Below, in pieces: positions 17,457 through 27,394 of a stretch of DNA of 54,668 bases (within the stretch, counting starts at the first letter, position 1; every line of letters begins with the position of its first letter). Position numbers and translations under genes: made by a program. Origin of the DNA: Pseudomonadota bacterium (lineage in GTDB: Bacteria > Desulfobacterota > Desulfobulbia > Desulfobulbales > SURF-16). Location of the stretch: contig JAHJKA010000024.1 in the NCBI GenBank assembly GCA_018822545.1, forward strand, positions 1-54,668. Reading direction: 5' to 3'. The notes under the pieces are model-generated. The model was not told the origin of the DNA, did not search any database, and saw nothing but the letters and a program-made list of their open reading frames with translations.

Positions 17457-19133
17457 TCACATATCTTCAAGACTGCGCAACTGCTCGTCAATGACATGGA
17501 GATTGTCAGCAACCTTGTCAGCAATCTCCACCTGGGGATATTTTTCCAAAATAGACTGGAGAAGCTCACGTGACTCATTCAATAAAGCCTTACGAGAAGC
17601 ATCATCATCAGCCTTTCTCACTTTTATAAAAATAGCAGCAGCCTTCTTACGCAGAAGTTTAGCCGCCCGCAGTGAAGCTTTTTCGATCTCAGCGGCGGCT
17701 TGACTGTCATATTCGGTTCCGAGCAATTCCATGAATACTGAAATTGATTCGTCGTAAAGCTCCATATCAAGAAGATTCAAACCTTCCTGCCATTGATCAG
17801 CCAAATCCTGTACCCTCTGTTCCTTCTCCAGCAAAACATGATGCTCGCGAGCGGCATTTATCGATGAAATTGCCTCATCAACCTGGATCATACTGTCGGC
17901 AGGAAGGCGCGATTTTTTCAAGTCGGCAAGAATGTCCAAGCCCTTTTTAAACTCCTTGGCATCGGCTAACCGCTCAACCTTAACCAGGGTAAGGGCGGTA
18001 TTCTGGCGAACCTGTTCGACGACCTGCCGAGAGAGCTTCCCTGCGGCACTGGTATGAATACCCCCTGGATATTTGTTCTGCAGCTCAGCCACAGCAGACT
18101 CAAGGTCACTGGGAATACTGTTTCCATCATAGGAAAGAAATGCATGCAAGGCCTGACTGTAAAGGGCAAGCTCCCGGGCATGATCGTTAGCGGCAAAAAG
18201 AAGCGCTAGTTTGTCAGTAACCGCCTTATTTATTTCTTCCCAGGCATTGAGGATTGCAGCCAGATGTAGATATTCGGCCCGAGCCTTTTCATACTGGCCG
18301 GAGGCGATGAGAAGCTCGGCAACCTCAAGGCGCAATGGCCATTTTTCATAAGGACCATACTCAGCCAGCACTTGAGAAAAAACAAGGGCTGCCTTTTCCA
18401 GGCGACCGGTATGGAGCAAGGCCCGGCCATAGATCTCCTTAAGACGTAGATCAGCTAGGGCCTTACCGCTAAACTCCTTGGCATTTTCATAGGCAATAAC
18501 CACCTGCTGGTACTCTTTTCTCTCGGCATAGTAGTCTATAATGCCCACAGCCTGGTCACTGGCTTCTTGCTGAAAAGTGGCAAGCATCTCTGGAATAAGG
18601 GCAGTATAGACACCGAACATTTCATCACAATTGCTCTCGGCAAAGGAAATATCCTTACGGGTGACAATAAGGGAATCACCCTGACCAGCAAGCACGGCAT
18701 CATAGCCCGCGACAAGTTCAGCAAGCAAACCTGTGCATTGCTGCCACTGCTTCTCCTGCTCCCGACTCAGGCCGTAGATGCGCATCTTTGATTCGAGAAT
18801 CTGCCACTTTTCGGCCTTGTCACCATAGAGCTTCAACCGAGATTTGACAAACAGAGGATCAAACCGACCACTGTCGATATTCGCCAAAAAAACCTGTTCC
18901 TGACTGCTGTCGGGAGGCAGGATGTCCACTCCAGCCTGACCTTCACGCTCTGTCTTTTCAAGAGTCGAAACCGCGCCTCTCTCATCTTCAGCAGAAGGGG
19001 ACTTGACCACCTTTTTGCTGCCCGCCTGACAGCCCGCCAGAAACAGCCCGGCTACAACCACAAAAACAACAAGACCCTTCCTTCCCCCAAAAGACGCGCC
19101 AACACCTGGATTTCCCTCAACGTTCAAAAACAT
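17457..19133 (-). CDS. TPR-like outer or periplasmic lipoprotein
   Basis: A 558-residue predicted lipoprotein: hydrophobic segment at residues ~20-31 and lipobox FLAGC with the lipidated cysteine at C35. The mature part is almost entirely alpha-helical with loosely repeated 30-40-residue units rich in Ala, Leu, Glu and Tyr (for example EKWPLRLEVAELLIASGQYEKARAEY), consistent with tetratricopeptide-type scaffolding. It lies 80 bases after the large PBP gene on the same strand, suggesting a peptidoglycan-related partner. An LpoA-like activator of the PBP is a guess from that position and no LpoA signature was recognised. Confidence 0.7.
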   Translation of the reverse strand: MFLNVEGNPGVGASFGGRKGLVVFVVVAGLFLAGCQAGSKKVVKSPSAEDERGAVSTLEKTEREGQAGVDILPPDSSQEQVFLANIDSGRFDPLFVKSRLKLYGDKAEKWQILESKMRIYGLSREQEKQWQQCTGLLAELVAGYDAVLAGQGDSLIVTRKDISFAESNCDEMFGVYTALIPEMLATFQQEASDQAVGIIDYYAERKEYQQVVIAYENAKEFSGKALADLRLKEIYGRALLHTGRLEKAALVFSQVLAEYGPYEKWPLRLEVAELLIASGQYEKARAEYLHLAAILNAWEEINKAVTDKLALLFAANDHARELALYSQALHAFLSYDGNSIPSDLESAVAELQNKYPGGIHTSAAGKLSRQVVEQVRQNTALTLVKVERLADAKEFKKGLDILADLKKSRLPADSMIQVDEAISSINAAREHHVLLEKEQRVQDLADQWQEGLNLLDMELYDESISVFMELLGTEYDSQAAAEIEKASLRAAKLLRKKAAAIFIKVRKADDDASRKALLNESRELLQSILEKYPQVEIADKVADNLHVIDEQLRSLEDM

Positions 19134-19213
19134 TTCTTAGCACACTGCTCCTTGTCCGCACCTGACTCCAAAAAAGGAACTCTCCTGCGGAACCTCTCAA
19201 TGTTTCATTACTT

Positions 19214-22200
19214 TTACTGCAACCAATATGGCCGGAATGCCCGTTGGAGCCTGACCTCTCCCCCCGGCAAGATATCACCGAAGGTAACCAGGGGAGCCCG
19301 CACCACCGAATCACTCCCCGCGGCTCCAGTCACCAGGAGACCGCCACCATTTACTGCCACCGGCACCTCAATCTGCCCTACCTCAGGGTAAAAAAGCGGC
19401 AGCTCCTTGGTATCAGAAAAGGATAAATCCGCAAGATCGAGGGCCTTGCCATAATCACGATTCAAAATATAGTCAGCGGCAACGCGCGCCCAAACGGGCA
19501 AGGCGCCGGTGGCGCCGGTAATATGCGTGGTTCTGCGGGCCATGGGCTTGTTATCATCATAGCCGACATAGGCGGCCAACACCAATCCGTTCTGCAGGGT
19601 TACCCCATTTTCCCGACCCTGATAGGAACCCGGCACCAAACCGGCAAATGCGGCATTGGTAAAACGATTCGCCGTGCCGGTTTTACCCAAGACCGGCACG
19701 GTGATGCCCATCTGCAGGAGATTTGCTTCAAGCTCAGGGTCCTTGCTATGGAGCTGGACATTCCTATAGGCATAACTGCCTGTGCCGAACTTGACCACAT
19801 TCCTGAGGATATCATTAACAGCCAGGGTGGTCTGGGGATCAATCACCCTCTTCTTCACTGGTTTTGAGGTATAAACGACCTCACCGTCATAAGTCTCAAT
19901 CCGGGCAATGAGATCAAGTCCGGCATTTTGCACACCATCGATGGAGGAGACCATCCCGGAAGTAAGCCCTTCGTAGATTCTGGCAATCTCGTAGAGGCTC
20001 ACCACATTTGAGCCAAGGGGAAAGGAAAGCACCGGTTCAAGAGTACTCTCCACACCAAATTCCCGACACAGACCTATGAGATACTGCAACCCCACCAATG
20101 TCCTGAAATCACGCAACGAATGCAGCACTTCCGGGCTATAAGGTTCCAGGGAACTCAGGCGAGCCATCTCCTTGTCCATGGCCGCCGCCACCATCTCCAC
20201 CGTGGAAACGCTGAGCAGATTATCAAGACGAACCCTCCCCCAGAATTTCGCTTTATCGGCGGGCAACAAGCCACCCACCATCACGCTAAAGATTTTACTG
20301 GTAACCGGCCGCCAGCCCGGCTCTGCCTGCTCTGAGAAAATAAACTGGTAATCACTGAAATCCTGCTCAACCACCCCTCTATTCCGGGCCGCCAAGGGCA
20401 CATAGTAGAAATTAGGAACATACTCCTCCATGGTGGCGTCCGGAAAAGTCTTCAAACGCATCAGGCCATCGTACTGTTCCTGCAGGCGCTCAAAACTCCA
20501 ACGCACCAGATCTTTGCGCAGTTTAGCCTCGGCAATCTCAGCCTTGGTCAACTCTTCTTCATCAACAACACTTTCACCTGCAGCAGCTTCTTCTTCCTCG
20601 AGCTGGGCAGCATACTCCTTGCTGTAATGCATCTTCTGCAGGAATTCCACCTCACCATCCTGCCCATCAAAAATAAGATCACTTTCCACGGCAAACCGGC
20701 TCTGCTCAAAGGCTAATTGCTGCAAGGCCTTCTGGTCAATGACAACACCCATCTCATCACGAATCCGGCGCATGTAATGATTATATGATTCATCATCCTC
20801 CTGAGCCATACCAAGGTGAGAAAGCACCTCCTTGAACTGGCCGGGGGTCAATTTGTCACAGAGATGGGCAACCAGCCACACCGTGGCCAGGTTTTCTGAA
20901 TGGACACCGGCCCAGCTCATGGAAACCTTGGAATGGGGGCTTTTATGATCAGGCCGAGGGAAATACGACTGGTTGTGGTAAACAAACATAGCCCTTTCGT
21001 TGCTCAGGGCGTCAAGGGTGTTCCAGCCCAACTGGATGGCTGCCGCATAGACCAGGGGCTTGACCACAGACCCCATAGGACGCTTGGCAGTGACCGCTCT
21101 GTTAAAATAATGATTGGTCATACCGCCAACCATGGATTTGATCTTGCCATTTTGAAAACCGATGACCGCGCCCTGAACCTCAGGATATTTCTCCAGGCTA
21201 AAGAGAACGCCGCCGGTGAGCTGGTCAATCTGACGGACACTGACATAAACCCGATCACCCTTCTTGATCTCTTTTAAGAGAATCTTTTCCAAGTCACCCT
21301 TTACCGGCACGGACCAGCGCTGCCTCTTGAAGCGCACCAAAGCGGTCAAGGCCGTCTGCAGGCCGGCCTCATCAATAATCCCCACAGGATTCTCCTTATC
21401 CTCACCGCCGAGGGAAAGATGAATCTTCACCGGGTTCAATTCAATTTTATCCACCTGGGCCAAAAGAAACTGGCCGCTATGAATTTCCGCTGAACCATCC
21501 AGTGGCATGCCGGCATAGGTCTTCTGGAGAATATCTCGCTCATAGCCGTCCAACCGGATATCAATACGGGACAACTCGCTCTTTAATGAATAGAGACTGC
21601 TTTCCTGTAAATCCTTGTCAATGGTGGTGACCACCTTGATTCCCGAGGTGGCGATATTGTCAATGCCATGCCGGGCAAAGGCATCCTCAATGAGAGGGTC
21701 TGCCATGGCGTCTTTAACCAGATCCATCACAGTGTTGAGAGAATATCGGGTGCGGCCCTGTTTAAAAGGGATCTCCTGATTCAAGGCACGCTGATAGGCA
21801 TTAGCGTCAATATAATGGAGTTTATACATCTGACCGAGAACATAGGCAGTGCGATGCTTACTCTCCACCTCAGCAATACGTACCTCCTCAGCGGTCTTCT
21901 TGATATGGGGATTATAAAAATTTGGTCTTTTTACCGACCCGGCAATAAAGGCTGCTTCAACAAGACTCAGTTCCGTGGCTTCCTTATCAAAATAATAGCG
22001 GGCCGCAACCCCAAGCCCCCGACCATTGCCACTGACATAAAACTGGTTGGCATAGAACTCTAAAATCTTTTCCTTGGGGTAATGGTACTCAAGACGAAGG
22101 GCAAAGAGGAGTTCTGTCAGTTTGGCTTCAAGTGATCTGCTCTGGCGTTTAAAAAGATTCTTAGCAGTCTGTTGGGTAATGGTGGACCCCCCCTGCACCA

Positions 22201-22558
22201 CCCGGCCGGCCATGATATTTGCCAGCATGGCCCGACCGAGACCGGTAAAATCAACACCATAATGGCTGTAGAATTTATGATCTTCCGAGGCGACAATAGC
22301 ATTGGCAAAATCTTTGGGCATCTGCTGAAAGGAAAGATATTGCCGATGCGCTTCTTCAAAGAAAACACCAATTTTGGCAGACCCGTCACTATAGTAAACA
22401 GGGCTTTCCATGGTGAGAATATTCTCAATACTGCCCTGACTGATGGCCTCACCCGGTTCGCGAATGACAAACCAGTAATACCCACCTACACCGACACAAG
22501 CAAACAATGCCAAGCCTATCAGGGCAGATTTAAACAGGAGAGATAATATGTTTTTCAT
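19214..22558 (-). CDS. Class A penicillin-binding protein (PBP1A-like), unusually long
   Basis: A 1114-residue bifunctional peptidoglycan synthase with one N-terminal membrane anchor (residues ~10-30). The glycosyltransferase domain shows SEDHKFYSHYG (E92), GGSTITQQTAKNLF (123-136) and the FYANQFYVSGNGRGLGVAA motif. The transpeptidase has S497 in GSVVK, SEN at 554-556 and KTG at 959-961. In E. coli PBP1A the last two motifs are roughly 185 residues apart; here about 400, because of a charged helical insertion around residues 575-780 (including a run of glutamates). The gene is divergent from an MltD-like gene and upstream of a lipoprotein gene, forming a cell-wall cluster. Confidence 0.93.
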   Translation of the reverse strand: MKNILSLLFKSALIGLALFACVGVGGYYWFVIREPGEAISQGSIENILTMESPVYYSDGSAKIGVFFEEAHRQYLSFQQMPKDFANAIVASEDHKFYSHYGVDFTGLGRAMLANIMAGRVVQGGSTITQQTAKNLFKRQSRSLEAKLTELLFALRLEYHYPKEKILEFYANQFYVSGNGRGLGVAARYYFDKEATELSLVEAAFIAGSVKRPNFYNPHIKKTAEEVRIAEVESKHRTAYVLGQMYKLHYIDANAYQRALNQEIPFKQGRTRYSLNTVMDLVKDAMADPLIEDAFARHGIDNIATSGIKVVTTIDKDLQESSLYSLKSELSRIDIRLDGYERDILQKTYAGMPLDGSAEIHSGQFLLAQVDKIELNPVKIHLSLGGEDKENPVGIIDEAGLQTALTALVRFKRQRWSVPVKGDLEKILLKEIKKGDRVYVSVRQIDQLTGGVLFSLEKYPEVQGAVIGFQNGKIKSMVGGMTNHYFNRAVTAKRPMGSVVKPLVYAAAIQLGWNTLDALSNERAMFVYHNQSYFPRPDHKSPHSKVSMSWAGVHSENLATVWLVAHLCDKLTPGQFKEVLSHLGMAQEDDESYNHYMRRIRDEMGVVIDQKALQQLAFEQSRFAVESDLIFDGQDGEVEFLQKMHYSKEYAAQLEEEEAAAGESVVDEEELTKAEIAEAKLRKDLVRWSFERLQEQYDGLMRLKTFPDATMEEYVPNFYYVPLAARNRGVVEQDFSDYQFIFSEQAEPGWRPVTSKIFSVMVGGLLPADKAKFWGRVRLDNLLSVSTVEMVAAAMDKEMARLSSLEPYSPEVLHSLRDFRTLVGLQYLIGLCREFGVESTLEPVLSFPLGSNVVSLYEIARIYEGLTSGMVSSIDGVQNAGLDLIARIETYDGEVVYTSKPVKKRVIDPQTTLAVNDILRNVVKFGTGSYAYRNVQLHSKDPELEANLLQMGITVPVLGKTGTANRFTNAAFAGLVPGSYQGRENGVTLQNGLVLAAYVGYDDNKPMARRTTHITGATGALPVWARVAADYILNRDYGKALDLADLSFSDTKELPLFYPEVGQIEVPVAVNGGGLLVTGAAGSDSVVRAPLVTFGDILPGGEVRLQRAFRPYWLQ

Positions 22559-22914
22559 GATTTTTTAACAGACGTGCGCAAGCGTGAAGATAAGGTACCA
22601 AGAATGTCCTCATTACGGACATGAAAGTCATAAACACACTACTTTGGACATTTACATTTAAGTACGCTATAATTCACCAAAACAACAACAACTTCAAGAC
22701 AAAAGCCACAACAAGTTGTTTTTCCTTCATCCTCAACCAACCGCCATCCGAGACGTAACTCCCCAATTGAGGGTGAAAACGCAGAAAACATGTTGCCAGC
22801 AGACTGCTCCTCAGGTAAAAGAGGTGGGCGTTTTTTGATCAACCCCTTAACCTAACGTTGTTTTAGAGAGATCGACGTCATACCCTTTTCAATCTATAAA
22901 TTGGTTTAATTTCG
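22559..22914. other. Divergent intergenic region with candidate promoters
   Basis: About 355 bases between the divergent PBP and lytic transglycosylase genes with no plausible reading frame. On the plus strand TTGGAC (22644-22649), 18 bases, then TATAAT (22668-22673) looks like a sigma70 promoter but lies ~240 bases from the next gene. It could give a long leader or a small RNA. A second candidate is adjacent to the gene start. Confidence 0.4.
22872..22900 (+). promoter_or_regulatory. Candidate promoter immediately before the lytic transglycosylase
   Basis: TCGACG (22872-22877), a 17-base spacer and TATAAA (22895-22900). Transcription would begin only a few bases before the ATG at 22915, and no Shine-Dalgarno is seen, so the mRNA could be nearly leaderless. 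Confidence 0.4.
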
Positions 22915-24564
22915 ATGCGTTACCTCCTGGTTTTCCCCGTTCTTTTCATCGTGTCCCTTGTCGGCTGCATCAATAATAGCCAACACCAGGCATTACTTTC
23001 CTTTGATCAGCAGCTGGAATCAATCGACATCCCTGCCATTGAAGGGCTCATCGACGAAACCACTATCCCCGAAACTGAGGCTACGGTTACCGAGGAGATT
23101 AAAGAACTCGAACATCTCGGCCGCTGGGAGAAAGGCTCTCCGTCGGCCATCAACAGCCAGAACGTCACCTACGATTTCCCAGTCACCATTAACAAACAGG
23201 TCGAATTTTATCTGGATTTCTTCCAAAATCGTCAGCGCGCCACCTTTACCAAATGGCTGGAACGCTCAGGCCGTTTTCTGCCTTTAATTCAGAAACATCT
23301 CAGAGAAGCAGGTATGCCTGAAGACCTTGCCTATCTCCCCATGATTGAGAGTGGCTACAGTCTGACCGCCTATTCCCAGGCCAGGGCTGCCGGTCCCTGG
23401 CAGTTTATCCGCTCCACGGGGCGCCATTACGGCCTCAAGGTCAACACCCATGAGGATGAACGGCGCGACCCCACCAAGTCAACTCTGGCCGCCCTTGACT
23501 TCTTAGGCGACCTTTACAAAGAATTCAACGACTGGCCCCTTGCCGTTGCCGCCTACAATGCCGGGGCTGGTAAAATCAGAAGAGGTCTTACAAAATACAA
23601 GGTGGATAATTTCTGGGATCTTGCCCAGCATAAATATCTCCACAGTGAGACAAAACTGTATGTGCCAAAACTCATTGCCGCCATCATTATTGCCAAGAAC
23701 CCTGCCAAATACGGTTTCACGGACATAAACTATCAAGAGCCCTTGCAGTATGAGGTGGTCAACGTCCCGCGCTGGACGACCCTGCAATCGGTTGCCACCG
23801 CCTGTGATGCCGAGTACGACGACATCATCGACCTCAACCGTCAACTCCGTCAAAGAGTTACCCCCCCAGGGCGGGCTTCCTATCCCCTTAAGGTCCCAGT
23901 GGGCAAGAAAGATCTCGTCGCCAAGAACTTGAAAAAGGTCTACCCGGTTGTGACCACGAAGTATAAGACCCATATTGTGCGGCCCGAGGAAAGCTTGAGC
24001 ATGATATGCAAGCTGTACAATATTAAAAAAGTAACACTGCTGAAGACCAACAAGTTGCAAAGCGCCCAGCTTCATAAAGGCCAGCGCCTCCAAATCCCCT
24101 ACCAATCCACGGACTATGTCCTCTGGGACAAGGAGAGCAACCCCCCTTTGGCTGTAGCTGATTCAGACCTTATCCTCCACAAGATTAAAACAGGGGAAAC
24201 TGTCTCCAGCATTGCCCGCCGCTATGGTGTGCCCCAGCACATGGTTGCCCTCTGGAACAATCTCGACAATTTGGGCCACATCCGGGCAGGCCAGCAGCTC
24301 GCCATCTACCTTGACGATGCCAGTTTTGCCAAGAAGGAACAAGAACACTTCGAGACCCTGGCCAAAAACAGCGAAGCACCTTCCAGCGCCCAGATCGCCG
24401 ATGATGACAGAATCATCTATTATCATGTCAAACAGGGTGATACCTTGTGGGCCATTTCCCGCCAATTCAATCTGAACATGGATAAAATCAGACGCTGGAA
24501 CAGCCTCACCGATGATGTGATCCAGCCCGGCACCAGGCTTTTAATCAAAACCGCCTCCATCTAG
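22915..24564 (+). CDS. MltD-like lytic transglycosylase lipoprotein with three LysM domains
   Basis: A 549-residue lipoprotein (lipobox LVGC, lipidated C18) of the SLT family 1 lytic transglycosylases, which cleave glycan strands to 1,6-anhydro ends. The catalytic glutamate is E145 in LPMIESGYS, followed by ARAAGPWQFI and VAAYNAGAGKI, the family signatures. Three LysM peptidoglycan-binding domains occupy the C-terminal part (about 350-395, 426-470 and 506-549). The start gives a perfect signal peptide (MRYLLVFPVLFIVSLVGC), although no ribosome binding site is apparent. Confidence 0.93.
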   Translation: MRYLLVFPVLFIVSLVGCINNSQHQALLSFDQQLESIDIPAIEGLIDETTIPETEATVTEEIKELEHLGRWEKGSPSAINSQNVTYDFPVTINKQVEFYLDFFQNRQRATFTKWLERSGRFLPLIQKHLREAGMPEDLAYLPMIESGYSLTAYSQARAAGPWQFIRSTGRHYGLKVNTHEDERRDPTKSTLAALDFLGDLYKEFNDWPLAVAAYNAGAGKIRRGLTKYKVDNFWDLAQHKYLHSETKLYVPKLIAAIIIAKNPAKYGFTDINYQEPLQYEVVNVPRWTTLQSVATACDAEYDDIIDLNRQLRQRVTPPGRASYPLKVPVGKKDLVAKNLKKVYPVVTTKYKTHIVRPEESLSMICKLYNIKKVTLLKTNKLQSAQLHKGQRLQIPYQSTDYVLWDKESNPPLAVADSDLILHKIKTGETVSSIARRYGVPQHMVALWNNLDNLGHIRAGQQLAIYLDDASFAKKEQEHFETLAKNSEAPSSAQIADDDRIIYYHVKQGDTLWAISRQFNLNMDKIRRWNSLTDDVIQPGTRLLIKTASI

Positions 24565-24570
24565 TCACCC

Positions 24571-25407
24571 ATGGAAATCTCCGGCAAAACAGCCCTGGTG
24601 CTCGGTGCCAGCCGCGGTCTTGGCCGTGCTGTTGCCCTGGCCCTGGGTCATGCCGGAGCCCGCTTGATCCTTCCCTATTATGACTGGCCAGATTCGGTGG
24701 AAGAGATGCGGCAAGAATTTTCCCGCCTTGACTTTGACTACCTGGCTCTCCCTGTTGACCTGCGTGAAGAAGAAGAGGTCAAAAATCTTCTGAGCCAGGC
24801 CATAGAGCGCTACGGCAATCTTGATATTGTCATCAATAATATTGAACGGGGCGGCATGCCCATTGTCCACGGGCCCTACACCAAAGAACAATGGGACCTG
24901 GAGATGACAACCACCCTAAAGGCCAAGTGGAATGTCTTCCAAGAGAGCCTGCCACATCTCCAAAAACAACCGGAAGCAGTGATGCTTGTCATCTCCTCCA
25001 TTGCTGCCATAACCGGTCGTACCGGTCCAGCAGGACTGCTCTTTAATGACGGCTACGCCGCTGCCAACCGAGCGGTGAATGCCCTTACCGAAACCTGGGC
25101 CAGACAGGGCGCCCCCCATTTACGAGTCAACGAGATCATGCTTGGTTTTTTTGAACACCGCCATGCCCAGCAGACCAAGGGCTGGCCCCTGCTTGATCGC
25201 ACCCAGCAGCAAGAGATTATCGACCACACCCTCCTTGGCCGAACCGGCAAAGCCGAGGACCTGGTCAAAACCGTTCTCTTTTTAATCAAAGACGCCGTCT
25301 TTATGACCGGTACCACCCTGCGCCTTGATGGCGGTTATGTCCTGGGGGGAGAAAAAATACCCCCAATGCCGGAAGGCATGGGGGGCGATTTAACCATCAA
25401 GACCTAG
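24571..25407 (+). CDS. SDR-family oxidoreductase with atypical active site
   Basis: A 278-residue short-chain dehydrogenase/reductase. The cofactor loop GASRGLG is at 12-18, NN at 89-90, and the catalytic region has ISS at 141-143 and Y162. Position 166, normally the catalytic lysine of YxxxK, is asparagine (YAAAN). The C-terminus MTGTTLRLDGGYVLGG is normal for FabG-like enzymes. It starts 7 bases after the lytic transglycosylase stop and may be translationally coupled. Because the lysine is missing it may be a binding or regulatory protein, or use a different mechanism. The substrate is unknown. Confidence 0.8.
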   Translation: MEISGKTALVLGASRGLGRAVALALGHAGARLILPYYDWPDSVEEMRQEFSRLDFDYLALPVDLREEEEVKNLLSQAIERYGNLDIVINNIERGGMPIVHGPYTKEQWDLEMTTTLKAKWNVFQESLPHLQKQPEAVMLVISSIAAITGRTGPAGLLFNDGYAAANRAVNALTETWARQGAPHLRVNEIMLGFFEHRHAQQTKGWPLLDRTQQQEIIDHTLLGRTGKAEDLVKTVLFLIKDAVFMTGTTLRLDGGYVLGGEKIPPMPEGMGGDLTIKT

Positions 25408-25696
25408 CAGCCCCTGGGCCACCACATCCCGCTAAACGCAGACTCCGAGTCTCACAAGTTCGCTTACCTGCTTCGCCACTTCGCTGCTGTCATCGGCCTG
25501 CTCGCAGAGCGGGCTATAACAGCGAAACGGTGTCATCTCAGGCCTCTTCCGCGCATCTGCGGCACCCCATGGGCTGCTGCAATTCTAGAATTTCTCAAAA
25601 CTTTCGAACTTCAAACCGTTACTGATTCCATCAAGACCTGATGGCAGCTTAGGAACCTCAGCAAAAAGAGGAGGCTGCGGCTAAAGCCTTGGTCAT
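25408..25696. other. Intergenic region, nothing recognised
   Basis: About 290 bases between convergent genes. No reading frame of merit, clear terminator or repeat was seen. Confidence 0.5.
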
Positions 25697-26011
25697 TCAG
25701 GCGATCCCGGAGGGGTTATTCTTGTTCTCCTTCTCTTTTTTCTTACGCTTGAGGAGATCCTCCAGAGCCCATTTGGGAATCTGGTGCATGATTGCCTCGA
25801 CGCAGGCAAGCTTTACCCCGTCTTTATCCTTGGGGTTGTCAATAACCGCCTCGGCCATGATCTCTTCGGCATCATACCAACACAGCTCAACACCCTCTTT
25901 GTCATAAACATTGAGAATCCGGCGGTTTAACTCCTCAAGATGCTCCTCCTCGACAATATTGCCGACGATCTGCATGGCCACTTCATAGGGAATGAAATCT
26001 GATTCTTCTGA
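25697..26011 (-). CDS. Conserved-looking small acidic protein, function unknown
   Basis: A protein of about 104 residues from the ATG at 26011 (MSEESDFIPYEVA); the frame also allows a start four codons upstream. It is acidic with a lysine-rich C-terminus (LLKRKKKEKENK). It has no signal peptide, membrane segment or metal motif that I recognise. It is followed by a convergent SDR gene and preceded by the dGTPase-like gene 89 bases upstream on the same strand. Codon use looks like that of neighbouring real genes. Confidence 0.6.
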   Translation of the reverse strand, partial: SEESDFIPYEVAMQIVGNIVEEEHLEELNRRILNVYDKEGVELCWYDAEEIMAEAVIDNPKDKDGVKLACVEAIMHQIPKWALEDLLKRKKKEKENKNNPSGIA

Positions 26012-26111
26012 CATCTCGTACACCTTCTTGTTTAAATTAACCTGTTAATAAGAGTAGAGAGCGCGCAAGAATGGTAGCAACCCTTTCTTGTCCCCTCTCA
26101 ACCCTTATTCT

Positions 26112-27167
26112 TTAGACCCTGGTCTTGGGCCAAAAAATTTTCTGATACATATCCTGGGCATAGCGGTCGGTCATGCTGGCCACAAAATCACCGACCCTTC
26201 TCTCGTGGGAGGTTGATTCCGCATAGGAGCCCATAAAGGAGTCAAGAAACTCCTGATTTTCCATAAAATAGCCAAAGAGTTCGCGCAGGATCTTCGAGGC
26301 CTTGACAAACTCATTATGGACCTGCTCAGCCCTGTAAACATTATCATAGAGAAACTGGCGCAGCTCCTGCATGGCCTGGCCGATCCTCTCCTCAACCCCG
26401 AATACCAAGTGATCGCCTTGGGGAGCCGTTCCGGCCAGCACCCCCTCCACCATGGAAACAATACGCCTTGAATGTTTTTTCCCAAGAATTTCCTGACAGG
26501 GCGCCGGAATATCCGCCTCGGCGATGACACCGCTCCTGATGGCATCGTCAAGGTCGTGGGCCAGATAGGCAATGATATCACCATAGCGCACCACGCAGCC
26601 CTCAGCTGTCTGGGGCATACCTTTTCCAGAGGCGGGCAGCACCTCGCCATACCCTTTAGAATGCTTGATAATGCCGTCACGCACCTCATAGGTGAGATTG
26701 AGGCCCATGCCATCATTCTCCAGGACATCCACCACCCGCAGGCTCTGACGGGAATGGGAAAAACCTCCACTCATCAGCTCGTTTAACACCGCCTCGCCCG
26801 CATGACCGAAAGGGGTGTGCCCCAGATCATGCCCCAGGGCAATGGCCTCAAGGAGGTCTTCATTTAAAAAGAGCGCTCTGCCCAGAGTCCTTGCTATCTC
26901 TGATACCTCAAGGGTATGGGTAAGCCGGGTGCGATAATGGTCGCCAGTGGGGGAAAGAAAGACCTGGGTTTTGTACTTGAGGCGCCGAAAGGCCTTGCAA
27001 TAGACGATGCGGTTCCGATCGCGCTGAAAGGCGGTGCGGATAGGGCAAGGCTCTTCCTGTACAGCCCGTCCTTTTGTCCTTAAGCTTGGACAGCTGTAAG
27101 GCGAGAGGTACTGCAACTCCCGCTGTTCTATGGTTTCCCGTACACTGAGCATAATTTCAATTGCCAT
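26112..27167 (-). CDS. dGTPase-like deoxyguanosinetriphosphate triphosphohydrolase
   Basis: A 351-residue HD-domain phosphohydrolase. The N-terminal region contains FQRDRNRIVYCKAFRRLKYKTQVF, broken here by no gaps, then RLTHTLEVSEIARTLG, which supplies the first histidine, and the HD pair ALGHDLGHTPFGHAG. This is the pattern of the Dgt-like subfamily that hydrolyses dNTPs to deoxynucleosides and triphosphate. The length fits the short Dgt-like type rather than E. coli Dgt (505 residues). The frame also contains an in-frame ATG at codon 6 (MLSVRETIEQRE), which may be the true start. Confidence 0.9.
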   Translation of the reverse strand: MAIEIMLSVRETIEQRELQYLSPYSCPSLRTKGRAVQEEPCPIRTAFQRDRNRIVYCKAFRRLKYKTQVFLSPTGDHYRTRLTHTLEVSEIARTLGRALFLNEDLLEAIALGHDLGHTPFGHAGEAVLNELMSGGFSHSRQSLRVVDVLENDGMGLNLTYEVRDGIIKHSKGYGEVLPASGKGMPQTAEGCVVRYGDIIAYLAHDLDDAIRSGVIAEADIPAPCQEILGKKHSRRIVSMVEGVLAGTAPQGDHLVFGVEERIGQAMQELRQFLYDNVYRAEQVHNEFVKASKILRELFGYFMENQEFLDSFMGSYAESTSHERRVGDFVASMTDRYAQDMYQKIFWPKTRV

Positions 27168-27283
27168 CCATTACTGAGCAAGGATCACCTTTTGACCCAA
27201 AATCTATTAACCACAATTTTTGAAAAAATCGACGTTTTTCCTCTCTTTTTCAGGACACAGCCCCGCCACATCCGCTCTTTTTC

Positions 27284-27311
27284 TTGACGCCGGATCATTT
27301 CCCTTTATGAT
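27284..27311 (+). promoter_or_regulatory. Candidate sigma70 promoter for the deaminase gene
   Basis: TTGACG (27284-27289), 16-base spacer, TATGAT (27306-27311), about 85 bases before the preferred ATG at 27395 in a divergent gap. Confidence 0.5.
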
Positions 27312-27394
27312 AGTTCCCATGAGCACAGGTATCTTTGCCCCCTTTCAGACTCCAGGTTGTTTTGCCAAGTACAGCAAAGTCCATTTTGAAAACC

